From contig NZ_JAYSGI010000001.1 in assembly GCF_041912895.1 (NCBI RefSeq), forward strand, positions 930,001-994,000: 64,000 nt of DNA. Direction: 5' to 3'. The DNA is from Pelagerythrobacter sp041912895 (GTDB lineage Bacteria > Pseudomonadota > Alphaproteobacteria > Sphingomonadales > Sphingomonadaceae). Made by a program: the position numbers and the translations under genes. Shown in pieces: positions 41,225-49,495 of the stretch. Every line of letters starts with the position of its first letter. The stretch's first letter is position 1. A model generated the notes under the pieces. That model was not told the origin of the DNA, did not search any database, and saw only the letters and a list, made by a program, of their open reading frames with translations.

Positions 41225-41662
41225 ATGGCAAAAAGCATATTCATCAATCTGCCCGTGACCGACCTGCCGCGCTCGATGAAGTTCTACGAGGCGGTAGGCT
41301 TCGCCAACAATCCGATGTTCACCAACGAACAGGCGGCCGCGATGGCGTGGTCTGACGAGATCGTCGTCATGCTGCTGACGCACGATTTCTGGAAGACTTT
41401 CACCGACAAGACGATTCCGAATGCGCACGACAGCGCGCAAGTGCTGCTGTGCCTGAGCCAGGACAGCAAGGATGCCGTCGAGGCGATCGTCGGCAAAGCG
41501 ACTGCGGCTGGCGGCAAGGCCGACCCGACGCCGCAGCAGGACCTGGGCTTTGTGTATGGCCGCAGCTTCGAAGATCCCGACGGCCACATCTGGGAGAACG
41601 CCTTCATGGACATGAGCGCGGTGCCCGAAGGCGAAACCCCGGCCGAGCAGCCTGTGGGCTGA
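41225..41662 (+). CDS. VOC-superfamily (glyoxalase-like) protein
   Basis: 145 residues, a pair of beta-alpha-beta-beta-beta modules: IFINLPVTDLPRSMKFYEAVGF at the start, and DLGFVYGRSFEDPDGHIWENAF at the end with the GHxWE metal-ligand Glu. The N-terminal His/Gln ligand position is less clear, so it may be a binding or resistance protein rather than lactoylglutathione lyase. It follows the DUF899 gene by 24 bp with a good ribosome site (CTGGAGAGACCTG). Confidence 0.8.
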   Translation: MAKSIFINLPVTDLPRSMKFYEAVGFANNPMFTNEQAAAMAWSDEIVVMLLTHDFWKTFTDKTIPNAHDSAQVLLCLSQDSKDAVEAIVGKATAAGGKADPTPQQDLGFVYGRSFEDPDGHIWENAFMDMSAVPEGETPAEQPVG

Positions 41663-41691
41663 AGGCCTGCAAAAGGGAGAGGAGAGGAACC

Positions 41692-42129
41692 ATGGCTGCC
41701 ACCGCCAACCAAATCGCCAGCCCCGCACGCCCGATATCCGCCGGTGTCTGGACCGGGCGCGCCCTCAGCGGGCTGGCGGTCGCCTTCCTGCTATTCGACG
41801 CCGGGCTGAAGCTGGTCGCGCCGCAGTTCGCGATCGACAACAGCCCGCCGGGTCTCGGGTGGCCGCCCGAGATCGGGATGATGTACACGCTCGCGATCCT
41901 GCTGCTGATCCCGACCCTGCTCTACGTCTATCCGCGCACTGCGGTGCTCGGCGCGGTGCTGATCACCGGCTACCTCGGCGGCGCGATCGCGACCCATGTG
42001 CGCGTCGGCAGCCCGCTGTTCAGCCACACGCTGTTCGGCGTATACCTCGGCCTGATGGTCTGGGGTGGGCTGTGGCTGAGGAACCCGACGTTCCGCTCCG
42101 TCTTTCCCATTATCGACGGGAAGGATTGA
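41692..42129 (+). CDS. DoxX-family membrane protein
   Basis: 145 residues with four membrane helices: SGLAVAFLLFDAGLKLVAP, IGMMYTLAILLLIPTLLYVY, AVLGAVLITGYLGGAIATHV and FGVYLGLMVWGGLWL. The pattern fits the DoxX-like (PF13564) family, of unclear function; some take part in oxidant sensing. The ribosome site GGGAGAGGAGAGG is strong and sits just before ATG 41692. Third gene of the block. Confidence 0.78.
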   Translation: MAATANQIASPARPISAGVWTGRALSGLAVAFLLFDAGLKLVAPQFAIDNSPPGLGWPPEIGMMYTLAILLLIPTLLYVYPRTAVLGAVLITGYLGGAIATHVRVGSPLFSHTLFGVYLGLMVWGGLWLRNPTFRSVFPIIDGKD

Positions 42130-42131
42130 CC

Positions 42132-42821
42132 ATGCCCGAAGTTGCCAGCGCCCCGATCACGATAACCGCCTACGACTGGGTGCCCGGTTTCGCGCGCGGG
42201 TTGGTGCGCGACCTGAGGGTACGCTGGGCGCTGGAGGAGGTCGGACTCGACTATCGCGTCGAATATCTGCCGCAGGGCACGCAGAAGGAGCCTGCGCACC
42301 GCCAGCGCCAGCCGTTCGGACAGGTTCCGACATTCGAGGACGGCGAGGTGAAACTGTTCGAATCCGGCGCGATCGTGCTCCACATCGCCGACCGGGCGCC
42401 GGGATTGCTGCCTGCCGGGCCGAACGCGCGGGCTCGCACCGCCGAATGGGTCTTCGCCGCGCTCAACACGGTGGAACCGCCGCTGAGCGACTGGGCGATC
42501 GCGACCTTGTTCGAGGCGGACCAGCCGTGGTCCGAACCGCGCCAGCCCGCGATCCGCGAGCGGATCGACGAACGGCTGGGCGAACTGTCCCGGCGGCTCG
42601 GCGACAACGAGTGGCTGGAGGGCGAATTCTGCGCCGGCGACCTGATGATGATCGCCGTCTTGCAGATGCTGCGCGGCGAGATCGCCGACCTGCTCAATCG
42701 CTACCCCAACCTCGCCGAATACCGGAAGCGCGGCGAAGCACGCCCGGCTTATGCCCGCGCGCTCGCAGCGCACCTCGCCGGGTTCACCGGCGATCCGCCG
42801 GAAGGGTGGACCGAAGACTAG
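42132..42821 (+). CDS. glutathione S-transferase family protein
   Basis: 229 residues. N-terminal thioredoxin-like domain (TITAYDWVPGFARGLVRDLRV ... QPFGQVPTFEDGEVKLFESGAIVLHIAD) followed by a helical C-terminal domain. The GQVPxFED and ESGAI glutathione-site segments are clear. The catalytic residue near the start is not obvious; the ITAYDWVPG start is shared with the gene at 44394, suggesting a common subfamily. Begins two bases after the DoxX stop. Confidence 0.85.
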   Translation: MPEVASAPITITAYDWVPGFARGLVRDLRVRWALEEVGLDYRVEYLPQGTQKEPAHRQRQPFGQVPTFEDGEVKLFESGAIVLHIADRAPGLLPAGPNARARTAEWVFAALNTVEPPLSDWAIATLFEADQPWSEPRQPAIRERIDERLGELSRRLGDNEWLEGEFCAGDLMMIAVLQMLRGEIADLLNRYPNLAEYRKRGEARPAYARALAAHLAGFTGDPPEGWTED

Positions 42822-42841
42822 CACCGGAGAGGAGAGAGGAC

Positions 42842-43252
42842 ATGAGCGACGATCTGCAATTCCCCGGGGTTACCGCGCACCTGACGATCGGTGACCGGCG
42901 TGCGCAGGAGGCCATCGCGTTCTACCGGACGGCATTCGGCGCCGAACTGTTGATGGACCCGCACCTGGCGGACGACGGCGAGCGCATCATGCATGCGACG
43001 CTCGTCATCAACGGCAGCCCGGTGATGCTCAACGACGACTTTCCTGAATACGGCGGCGGGGCGGGCAAGCCGGCGGCGGTGACGCTGCACCTCCAAGTCG
43101 ATGATGCCGATGCCTGGTTCGCCCGCGCGCTGGAAGCCGGCGCAAGCGAGACGATGCCGCTGGCCGACCAGTTCTGGGGCGACCGCTACGGCCAGGTGAC
43201 CGATCCGTTCGGACACCGCTGGTCGATCGGCGCGCCCGCCACGCAAGACTGA
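42842..43252 (+). CDS. VOC/PhnB-like protein
   Basis: 136 residues, start ATG 42842 with GGAGAGGAGAGGAC just upstream. Begins GVTAHLTIGDRRAQEAIAFYRTAFGAE and ends GDRYGQVTDPFGHRWSIGAP, the usual form of PhnB-like VOC proteins. Two His and an Asp-phase pattern allow metal binding but function is not established. It lies between a GST and the DUF1428 pair. Confidence 0.8.
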   Translation: MSDDLQFPGVTAHLTIGDRRAQEAIAFYRTAFGAELLMDPHLADDGERIMHATLVINGSPVMLNDDFPEYGGGAGKPAAVTLHLQVDDADAWFARALEAGASETMPLADQFWGDRYGQVTDPFGHRWSIGAPATQD

Positions 43253-43271
43253 TTTCCGAAGGAGAGAGACG

Positions 43272-43985
43272 ATGGCCTATTTCGAAGGATTTGTCGGCGC
43301 GGTGCCGACCGCGAACGAGGAAGGGTATCGCAAGCATGCCGCTGGCGCTGCGCCGCTGATGAAGGAGCTGGGCGTTGGGCGCATGGTCGAAAACTGGGGC
43401 GACGACGTGCCCCACGGCAAAGTGACCGATTTCTATCGCGCGGTGAAGGCGAAGGACGACGAGACCGTGGTCTTCTCGTGGTTCGAATATCCCGACAAGG
43501 CGACCCGCGACGCCACCAACGAGAAGATCATGAGCGACGAGCGGATGAAAGCTTTCGGCGAAGAAATGCCGTTCGACGGCAAGCGCATGATCCTGGGCGG
43601 GTTCGAAGCGATCGTCGACGAACGCGGCGAGGGAACGATGGGCTATACCGATGGCTACGTCGCGCCGGTCCCCACCGAAAACCGCGAAGCCTATCGCGAA
43701 ATGGCGCAGACGATGGCGCGCAAGTTCGTCGATCTCGGCGCGGTTCGCGTGGTCGAGGCGTGGGGCGACGACGTGCCGACCGGCGAAGTGACGGACTATG
43801 CCCGCGCGGTGCAGGCCGAGGATGGCGAACAGGTGATCTTCTCGTTCGTCGAATGGCCCGACAAGCCAACCCGCGACAAGGCCTGGGAAACGATCATGTC
43901 CGACACCTCGATGCAGGGGCAGGAGATGCCGTTCGACACCAAGCGCATGTTCTGGGGCGGCTTCCGCTCGCTGCTCGACGCCTGA
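43272..43985 (+). CDS. tandem DUF1428 protein
   Basis: 237 residues made of two DUF1428 domains (about 1-115 and 120-237). Each carries the motifs GFVGAVPT.. / GYVAPVPTENREAYREMA, ENWGDDVPHGKVTDF / EAWGDDVPTGEVTDY, and a C-terminal MPFDGKRMILGGFEAI / MPFDTKRMFWGGFRSL. A single-domain paralogue follows at 44020. DUF1428 (a dimeric ferredoxin-like fold) has unknown function. The tandem form could have arisen by duplication of the neighbour; domain sequences are clearly diverged. Confidence 0.85.
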   Translation: MAYFEGFVGAVPTANEEGYRKHAAGAAPLMKELGVGRMVENWGDDVPHGKVTDFYRAVKAKDDETVVFSWFEYPDKATRDATNEKIMSDERMKAFGEEMPFDGKRMILGGFEAIVDERGEGTMGYTDGYVAPVPTENREAYREMAQTMARKFVDLGAVRVVEAWGDDVPTGEVTDYARAVQAEDGEQVIFSFVEWPDKPTRDKAWETIMSDTSMQGQEMPFDTKRMFWGGFRSLLDA

Positions 43986-44019
43986 CGCCGCACTCGTACG
44001 CAAACCAAGGAGAAATGCC

Positions 44020-44388
44020 TTGTACGTCAATGGTTTCGTCCTCGCGGTGCCCTCGGACAAGAAGGACGAATACAAGCAGGTCGCCGAGAAGTTCTGGGAG
44101 ATCGCCAAGGACTACGGCGCGAAGTCGCAGATCGAATGCTGGGAGGTCGACGTGCCCGACGGCAAGACGACCGACTTCCGCCGCGCGGTCAAATGCGAGG
44201 ATGGCGAGAAGGTCGTCTTCTCGTGGGTCACCTGGGAGGACAAGGCGACCGCCGACGCCAGCCACGACAAAATGATGGCCGATCCGCGCATGAAGGACTT
44301 CGGCGCGGGAAACGGCAGCGACATGCCGTTCGACGGCAAGCGCATGATCTACGGCGGGTTCGAACCGCTAGTGTGGCAGGAGGCGTGA
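44020..44388 (+). CDS. DUF1428 protein, single domain
   Basis: 122 residues. VNGFVLAVPSDKKDEYKQVA, ECWEVDVPDGKTTDFRRAV and MPFDGKRMIYGGFEPLV are the family motifs, matching both halves of the gene before. The start codon is TTG at 44020, with AAGGAG seven bases upstream (44007-44012); an ATG five bases earlier is out of frame. The stop overlaps a GTG of the next gene (GTGA). Confidence 0.85.
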   Translation: MYVNGFVLAVPSDKKDEYKQVAEKFWEIAKDYGAKSQIECWEVDVPDGKTTDFRRAVKCEDGEKVVFSWVTWEDKATADASHDKMMADPRMKDFGAGNGSDMPFDGKRMIYGGFEPLVWQEA

Positions 44389-44393
44389 GCGCG

Positions 44394-45044
44394 ATGCCGG
44401 ACCCGGTGACGATCTGGACCTACGATTGGGTGCCGGAGGGGCCGCGCGGCTTCGTGCGCGATCTCCGGCTGCGCTGGGCGTGCGAGGAAGCGGGCATAGC
44501 CTACGATGTGCGCAGCGTCGCCTTCGAGGATCGCGCGACCAACCACCTGGACCGTCAGCCCTTCGGGCAGGTGCCGATGCTGGAGGACGGCGAGGTCCGC
44601 CTGTTCGAGAGCGGCGCGGCGCTGATTCACCTCGCGCGCCGGAGCGAGGCGCTGATGCCGCGCGATCCGGCGGGCGAGGCCGAGGCGCTACAATGGCTGG
44701 TGGCCGCGCTGAACTCGGTCGAGATGGTCTCGGTACCGTGGTGGTTCCTGACGATCTCGGGCGAGAAGGACAATAAGCTCACCGGGTGGATGGACCAGCG
44801 GCTCGGCCAGCTCGAAGCCGTGCTGGCGGAGCGGGAATGGCTGGCCGCGGGGCGGTTCACCGCCGCCGACCTGCTGATGGCGGACGTGCTGCGTGTGGGC
44901 CTGCTGCGCAAGCATGGCGAGCGCCCGGCGAGCGAAGCCTATGTCGCGCGTGTAACCGGCCGCCCGGCGTTTGCCAAGGCGCATGCCGACCAGCTTGCCC
45001 ACTTCGGGGCGGCGGACAAGCATAGAGAAACGGAGACGGCATGA
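44394..45044 (+). CDS. glutathione S-transferase family protein
   Basis: 216 residues. The start VTIWTYDWVPEGPRGFVRDLRLRW resembles that of the GST at 42132, so the two are probably paralogues. The glutathione-site segments are QPFGQVPMLEDGEVRLFESGAALIHLA. The C-terminal part is helical. ATG 44394 is used; the in-frame GTG at 44385, which forms a GTGA junction with the DUF1428 stop, is as likely. Confidence 0.82.
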   Translation: MPDPVTIWTYDWVPEGPRGFVRDLRLRWACEEAGIAYDVRSVAFEDRATNHLDRQPFGQVPMLEDGEVRLFESGAALIHLARRSEALMPRDPAGEAEALQWLVAALNSVEMVSVPWWFLTISGEKDNKLTGWMDQRLGQLEAVLAEREWLAAGRFTAADLLMADVLRVGLLRKHGERPASEAYVARVTGRPAFAKAHADQLAHFGAADKHRETETA

Positions 45045-45841
45045 TGAGCGAGGATCGCGGAGCTTTCATCTGGTATCAATTGATGACCCCGGACGCCGCA
45101 GGCGCGCGCGAATTCTACCGCGCGGTCGTCGGCTGGGCGATCGACGAGCGGGGTGAGAGCCTGCCCGGTGGCGGTGAATACCGCATGATCCGCCGTGCAG
45201 ATGGCGGGACGCAGGGCGGCGTGCTCACGCTGGCGGGTCCGATGGCGAGCAATCCGGCCGGCTGGCTGGGCTATATCCATACGCCCGATGTCGATGCGGC
45301 GGCGGCGCGGATCATCGACGCGGGCGGCGCGGTGCACGTGCCCGCCGCCGACATGCCCGGCGTCGGCCGGATGGCGATGGTCGCCGATCCGCAGGGCGCG
45401 GTGTTCTACCTCATGACCCCTACCCCGCCCCCCGGCGATCCCGACGCGAAGAGCGACGTGTTCGATTACGAAAAGCCGCAGCGGGTCCGCTGGAACGAGT
45501 TGCAGACCACCGATGTCGAAGCCGCGGTGGCGCTCTACGGCGAGCTGTTCGGATGGGAACAGCGCGACAGGATGCCGATGGGCGAGATGGGCGATTACCT
45601 GTTCATCCACCACCGCGAAGGGATGATCGGCGCGATCATGCCCAGGATGCCCGACGTGCCGCAATCGGCCTGGACGTTCTACTTCGGCGCCGACGACATC
45701 GACCGCGCGGCGCAGGCGGTGACCGATGGCGGCGGACGGCTGCTCGGCGAGATCAACGAAATCCCCGGCGGCGAATTCGCCGTGCACTGCGCCGATCCGG
45801 CAGGCGCGACATTCGGGCTGGTCGGCCCGCGAGTGGCTTGA
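45041..45841 (+). CDS. two-domain VOC protein
   Basis: 266 residues with two VOC modules: GAFIWYQLMTPDAAGAREFYR ... and RVRWNELQTTDVEAAVALYGELFGW. Each module has the paired bab-bb pattern with GEYRMI and GDYLFI strands. Members act as antibiotic or aldehyde binders or isomerases, but the function here is open. The ATG at 45041 lies within the GST stop (ATGA). Confidence 0.82.
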   Translation: MMSEDRGAFIWYQLMTPDAAGAREFYRAVVGWAIDERGESLPGGGEYRMIRRADGGTQGGVLTLAGPMASNPAGWLGYIHTPDVDAAAARIIDAGGAVHVPAADMPGVGRMAMVADPQGAVFYLMTPTPPPGDPDAKSDVFDYEKPQRVRWNELQTTDVEAAVALYGELFGWEQRDRMPMGEMGDYLFIHHREGMIGAIMPRMPDVPQSAWTFYFGADDIDRAAQAVTDGGGRLLGEINEIPGGEFAVHCADPAGATFGLVGPRVA

Positions 45842-45852
45842 GGAGAGAACCC

Positions 45853-46329
45853 ATGAACAAGAACACGATCTGCCTGTGGTACGACAAAGAAGCGGAGGAC
45901 GCCGCGCGCTTCTATGCCGAAACCTTCCCCGACAGCGCGGTAAATGCGGTCCACAAGGCGCCCGGCGATTTCCCTGACGGCAAGGCAGGGGACGTGTTGA
46001 CGGTCGACTTCACCGTCTGCGGCGTGCCCTGCATGGGCCTCAACGGCGGGCCGACCTTTCCGCAGACCGAAGCCTTCAGCTTCCAGATCGCGACCGAGGA
46101 CCAAGCGGAAACCGACCGCCTGTGGAATGCGATCGTCGGTAACGGCGGCACGGAAAGCGAATGCGGCTGGTGCAAGGACAAGTGGGGCGTAAGCTGGCAG
46201 ATCACGCCACGAACGCTGACCGAGGCGATGGCGGCGGGCGGCGACGAGGCTCGGCGCGCGTTCGAGGCGATGATGACGATGCGCAAGATCGACGTCGCGA
46301 AGATCGACGCCGCGCGGCGCGGAGACTGA
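45853..46329 (+). CDS. PhnB-like VOC protein (PF06983)
   Basis: 158 residues. Start TICLWYDKEAEDAARFYAETF is characteristic of 3-demethylubiquinone-like/PhnB proteins, with GDVLTVDFTVCGVPCMGLNGG and CGWCKDKWGVSWQITPRTL. Several Cys (in CGVPC and CGWC) are unusual for a VOC protein and could be redox active. The ribosome site GAGGAGAG is a few bases before ATG 45853. Confidence 0.82.
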   Translation: MNKNTICLWYDKEAEDAARFYAETFPDSAVNAVHKAPGDFPDGKAGDVLTVDFTVCGVPCMGLNGGPTFPQTEAFSFQIATEDQAETDRLWNAIVGNGGTESECGWCKDKWGVSWQITPRTLTEAMAAGGDEARRAFEAMMTMRKIDVAKIDAARRGD

Positions 46330-46333
46330 ACCG

Positions 46334-47008
46334 GTGGCGCGCAAGATCAGGGCCGGGGCGTTCCTCTCGCTCGACGGCGTGATGCAGGCGCCGGGCGGTC
46401 CGACCGAGGATCCGACCGACGGCTTCGCCGAAGGCGGCTGGGTCTTCAAACTGTGGGACGAAGGCATCGAGCCGACGCTCGGCACGCTGTTCTCCGGCGA
46501 ATACGACCTGCTGCTCGGCCGCCGCACCTACGATATCTTCGCCGCCTACTGGCCCTATGCCGAAGGCGACAACAAGCCGATGAGCGAGGCGTTCGACCGC
46601 GCGGCGAAATACGTGCTGACGCGCGGAAACCAGCCGCTCGAATGGCAGAACAGCCACCGCCTCGGCAGCATCGACGACGTTGCAAAGCTCAAGACGGGCG
46701 ACGGGCCCGATCTCGTTATCCAGGGATCGAGCACGATCTATCCCGGCTTGCTCGCCGCCGGGCTGATCGACACGTTGACGCTGATGACGTTCCCGGTGAC
46801 GCTCGGCACGGGCAAGCGGCTGCTGGGCGATGGCACCCCGGTCGGGCGGATGGAAATGACCGATCACACGGTCACCGCCAAGGGCACCTTCATCGCCACC
46901 TACAAGCCCGGCGGCGCGCTACCGCCCTACCCCGAGGAAGCGCCGATCCCGGCCACGAGCGAGCGCGAAGCCGCCCGGCAGGCGCGGATGAAGGAGGGCA
47001 ACTGGTGA
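46334..47008 (+). CDS. dihydrofolate reductase family protein (RibD C-terminal domain)
   Basis: 224 residues. RKIRAGAFLSLDGVMQAPGG and SGEYDLLLGRRTYDIFAAYWP mark the PF01872 reductase family; GPDLVIQGSSTIYPGLLAAGL is the NADPH-binding G-loop. This is not the folate DHFR proper and the true substrate is unknown. Start GTG at 46334, four bases after the preceding stop. Stop TGATG shares a base with the next ATG. Confidence 0.82.
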   Translation: MARKIRAGAFLSLDGVMQAPGGPTEDPTDGFAEGGWVFKLWDEGIEPTLGTLFSGEYDLLLGRRTYDIFAAYWPYAEGDNKPMSEAFDRAAKYVLTRGNQPLEWQNSHRLGSIDDVAKLKTGDGPDLVIQGSSTIYPGLLAAGLIDTLTLMTFPVTLGTGKRLLGDGTPVGRMEMTDHTVTAKGTFIATYKPGGALPPYPEEAPIPATSEREAARQARMKEGNW

Positions 47009-47685
47009 TGCTCGAACTGCATGGCCACCCCTTCTCGTCCTACACCTGGAAAGCGCTGATCCCGCTCTATGCGAACGGCACCGAATTCGCGTTCCGCGAG
47101 ATCGATCCCTCGGTGCCCAAGTTCGAGAGTTTCACCGGCAAGGTGCACCCATCGGGTCAATTCCCCGTGTTGGTCGACGACGGCACCGTGGTGGTCGAGG
47201 CCACCAGCATCGTCGAGCATCTGGCGGTTCATCACCCCGGCCCGGCCCCGCTCATCCCCGCCGACCCGGCCGAAGCGGTGGTCGCGCGGATGCTCGACCG
47301 GGTGTTCGACAACTACGTGATGGGCAACATGCAGCGGGTGATCGCGGCCTATTTCGTCGACAAGGACGATCCCGGCGCCGGCGGGCTGCGTGACGAACCG
47401 TTCGCACCCGAGATCGCCGCCGGCAAGGCCGGGCTGCGCCGCGCCTATGCCTGGCTCGAGCACTGGCTCGGCAAAAGCGACCTGCCGCCGCACGTGTCGC
47501 TCGTCACCTGCGCCGCCGCGCCCGCGCTGTTCTACGCCGATTGGATCGAGCCGATTCCCGATATCCGCCCGCGCCTCGCGGCGCTGAGGGCCGAGTTGCT
47601 CGCGCTGCCGGAGGTCGCGCGCTGTGTCGAAGATGCGCGACCCTACCGGCCCCATTTTCCATACGGCGCGCCCGATCGCGACTGA
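47008..47685 (+). CDS. glutathione S-transferase family protein
   Basis: 225 residues. ELHGHPFSSYTWKALIPLYAN with Ser/Tyr/Thr near the start and HPSGQFPVLVDDGTVVVEATSIVEHLAV are GST motifs (glutathione site in PxLVDDG-E-T-S). The C-terminal helical domain includes AYAWLEHWLGKSDLPP. Start ATG at 47008 in the previous stop; GTG at 47005 is possible. Confidence 0.83.
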   Translation: MLELHGHPFSSYTWKALIPLYANGTEFAFREIDPSVPKFESFTGKVHPSGQFPVLVDDGTVVVEATSIVEHLAVHHPGPAPLIPADPAEAVVARMLDRVFDNYVMGNMQRVIAAYFVDKDDPGAGGLRDEPFAPEIAAGKAGLRRAYAWLEHWLGKSDLPPHVSLVTCAAAPALFYADWIEPIPDIRPRLAALRAELLALPEVARCVEDARPYRPHFPYGAPDRD

Positions 47686-47703
47686 TCACCGAGGAGAAAG
47701 CCA

Positions 47704-48441
47704 GTGTCTGTCGATAGTTTCCCCCGCATGGCCTATCCCAACGAAAGCGCCGAATACCGCACGGCGCGCAACGCGCTGCTCGATGCCGAGATCGCGCTGC
47801 GGCGGCAGACCGAGGCGGTGGCCGAGATGCGCCGCGCGCTTCCGCCCGGCGGCCAAGTGCCGGAGGATTTCGTGTTCGAACGGATCGGCGCGAATTCGCG
47901 CGTCGAGAAGGTCCGGCTGTCCGAACTGTTCGGCGACCACGCTACGCTGATGCTCTACAGCTACATGTTCGGGCCCGATCGCGACCAGCCCTGCTCGGGC
48001 TGCACCCACCTGCTCGACTGCAACGACGGCGCCGCGCGGCATATCCCGCAGCGCGCCGCGTTCTACGTCGTCGCCGGATCGCCGATCGCGCGGCTCGCCG
48101 CCTGGGCGCACGAGCGAGGGTGGGACCACCTCAATCTGCTTTCGACCGCAGGCAACGAGTACAACGACCAATATTACGGCAACACCGCCGCACTGACGCC
48201 CGCGATGCGCCAACTGCGCGGCTACAAGCCCGACGAGAACTGGGACGAACCGATGCTCAATGTCTTCCGGAAGGATGGCGACACGATCCGTCACTTCTGG
48301 GGCAGCGAGCTGGTCTACACGCCGAAAGATCCCGGTCAGGACAACCGCGGGCTCGATTTCATGGACCCCGTGTGGCTGCTGCTCGACACCACGCCAGAAG
48401 GGCGCGGCGCCGATTTCTTTCCGCAAGTCGACTACGATTAA
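47704..48441 (+). CDS. DUF899 thioredoxin-like protein, copy 2
   Basis: 245 residues, a paralogue of the gene at 40469: ESAEYRTARNALLDAEIALRRQ and TLMLYSYMFGPDRDQPCSGCTHLLD, with C97-x2-C100 in place of C108-x2-C111. It includes the same terminal GRGADFFPQVDYD. GTG start at 47704 with GAGGAGAAAG upstream. With copy 1, it brackets the VOC/GST/DUF1428 series. Confidence 0.85.
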   Translation: MSVDSFPRMAYPNESAEYRTARNALLDAEIALRRQTEAVAEMRRALPPGGQVPEDFVFERIGANSRVEKVRLSELFGDHATLMLYSYMFGPDRDQPCSGCTHLLDCNDGAARHIPQRAAFYVVAGSPIARLAAWAHERGWDHLNLLSTAGNEYNDQYYGNTAALTPAMRQLRGYKPDENWDEPMLNVFRKDGDTIRHFWGSELVYTPKDPGQDNRGLDFMDPVWLLLDTTPEGRGADFFPQVDYD

Positions 48442-48456
48442 GCGCTGCGGCGCCAA

Positions 48457-48485
48457 TTGACATGTAGATTTTGTTCACTCAATGT
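48457..48485 (+). promoter_or_regulatory. candidate promoter before the GST gene at 48510
   Basis: TTGACA at 48457-48462 is a consensus -35. A -10-like AATGTT lies about 18 bases later (48481-48486). Two TGTTC direct repeats sit near 48473 and 48484. The gap after the DUF899 stop (68 bp) and AT-rich composition here suggest a second transcription start within the block. Confidence 0.45.
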
Positions 48486-48509
48486 TCTGATCGAACGGGA
48501 GCGATTCGC

Positions 48510-49148
48510 ATGGCCGAATATACCTTCTTCACCAATCCAATGAGCCGCGGGCAGATCGCCCGCTGGGCACTGCACGAGGCCGGCGCCAACTACGAGCAGG
48601 TGCTGGTCGACTGGTCGGACAAGCCCGAGGCATTGCTGAAGGCGAACCCGATCGGCAAGGTGCCGACGATCGTCCATCACCATGGCGGGCACGATCATGT
48701 CGTCACCGAAGCGGCGGCGATCTGCCACTATCTCGCCGAGGCGAACGCGCCCGACCTTCTGCCCGGTGCGCACGAGAAAGCCGACTATTTCCGATGGCTG
48801 CTGTTCTCCGCCGGGCCGCTGGAACAGGCGATCACCGCGAAGGCGATGGGCTGGGAGGTTCCCGAAGGTCGGCAAGTAATGGCGGGCTTCGGCAGCTACG
48901 AGCGCACCGTCGGCGCGCTGGAAGACTGGTTGGGTGCGCGCGATTTCGTGTGCGGCGACCGGTTCACGATGGCGGACGTCTATGTCGGCAGCCAAGTCGA
49001 TTGGGGCCTGCAATTCGGCTCGCTGCCCGAGCGCGACGCGTTCAAGGTCTACGCCGAACGCTGTCAGGCACGCGACGGCTACAAGGCCGGGAAGGCGATC
49101 GACGGCGAGTTGATCGCCGCGATGCAGGCAGAGGAGAAATCGTCGTGA
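48510..49148 (+). CDS. glutathione S-transferase family protein
   Basis: 212 residues. YTFFTNPMSRGQIARWALHEAG and ANPIGKVPTIVHHHGGHDHVVTEAAAICHYLAEA give a GST N-terminal domain with VTEAAAI for glutathione; MSRGQIARW is similar to beta/zeta-class forms. The C-terminal domain is helical. An unusual run of His/Gly (HHHGGHDH) interrupts the glutathione site loop. ATG 48510 with ACGGGAGC upstream. Coupled to the GFA gene (GTGA). Confidence 0.85.
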   Translation: MAEYTFFTNPMSRGQIARWALHEAGANYEQVLVDWSDKPEALLKANPIGKVPTIVHHHGGHDHVVTEAAAICHYLAEANAPDLLPGAHEKADYFRWLLFSAGPLEQAITAKAMGWEVPEGRQVMAGFGSYERTVGALEDWLGARDFVCGDRFTMADVYVGSQVDWGLQFGSLPERDAFKVYAERCQARDGYKAGKAIDGELIAAMQAEEKSS

Positions 49149-49495
49149 GCTATACCGCGAGCTGCCACTGCGGCGCGATCGGGGCGACGGTCGCAGGCGA
49201 TCTGCCGGGCAAGGCGATGAGCTGCAACTGCTCGATCTGCAAGCGCAAGGGCACCGTGCTGCATTTCGTGCCCGCCGCCGAAGCGGACATCGCCGCACCC
49301 GCGGGCAAGCTGAGCGATTATCAGTTCAACAAGCGGGCAATCCATCATCAGTTCTGCACCGATTGCGGCTGTTCGCCGTTCTCGGTCGGCACGGGACCGG
49401 ACGGCAGCGAGATGGTCGCGGTGAACCTGCGCTGCGTGCCCGAATGCGACCTCGATGCGCTGGAGATCGCGCAGTACGACGGCGCGTCGCTTTAG
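49145..49495 (+). CDS. GFA-family (glutathione-dependent formaldehyde-activating type) zinc protein
   Basis: 116 residues. The zinc-binding Cys are C7-x-C9 (ASCHCGAIG), C27-x-C29-x2-C32 (SCNCSICKRKG) and C71-x2-C74 (FCTDCGC), the PF04828 pattern. GFA-type proteins bind two zincs and are thought to link formaldehyde or aldehydes with thiols; evidence is indirect. GTG start at 49145 overlaps the GST stop. It ends convergent to the J-domain gene with overlapping stops. Confidence 0.85.
   Translation: MSYTASCHCGAIGATVAGDLPGKAMSCNCSICKRKGTVLHFVPAAEADIAAPAGKLSDYQFNKRAIHHQFCTDCGCSPFSVGTGPDGSEMVAVNLRCVPECDLDALEIAQYDGASL

Noticed and set aside
43272..44388. A frame break between the two DUF1428 genes
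   Set aside because: Each gene has its own ribosome site and complete domains, so they are separate genes and not one broken gene.
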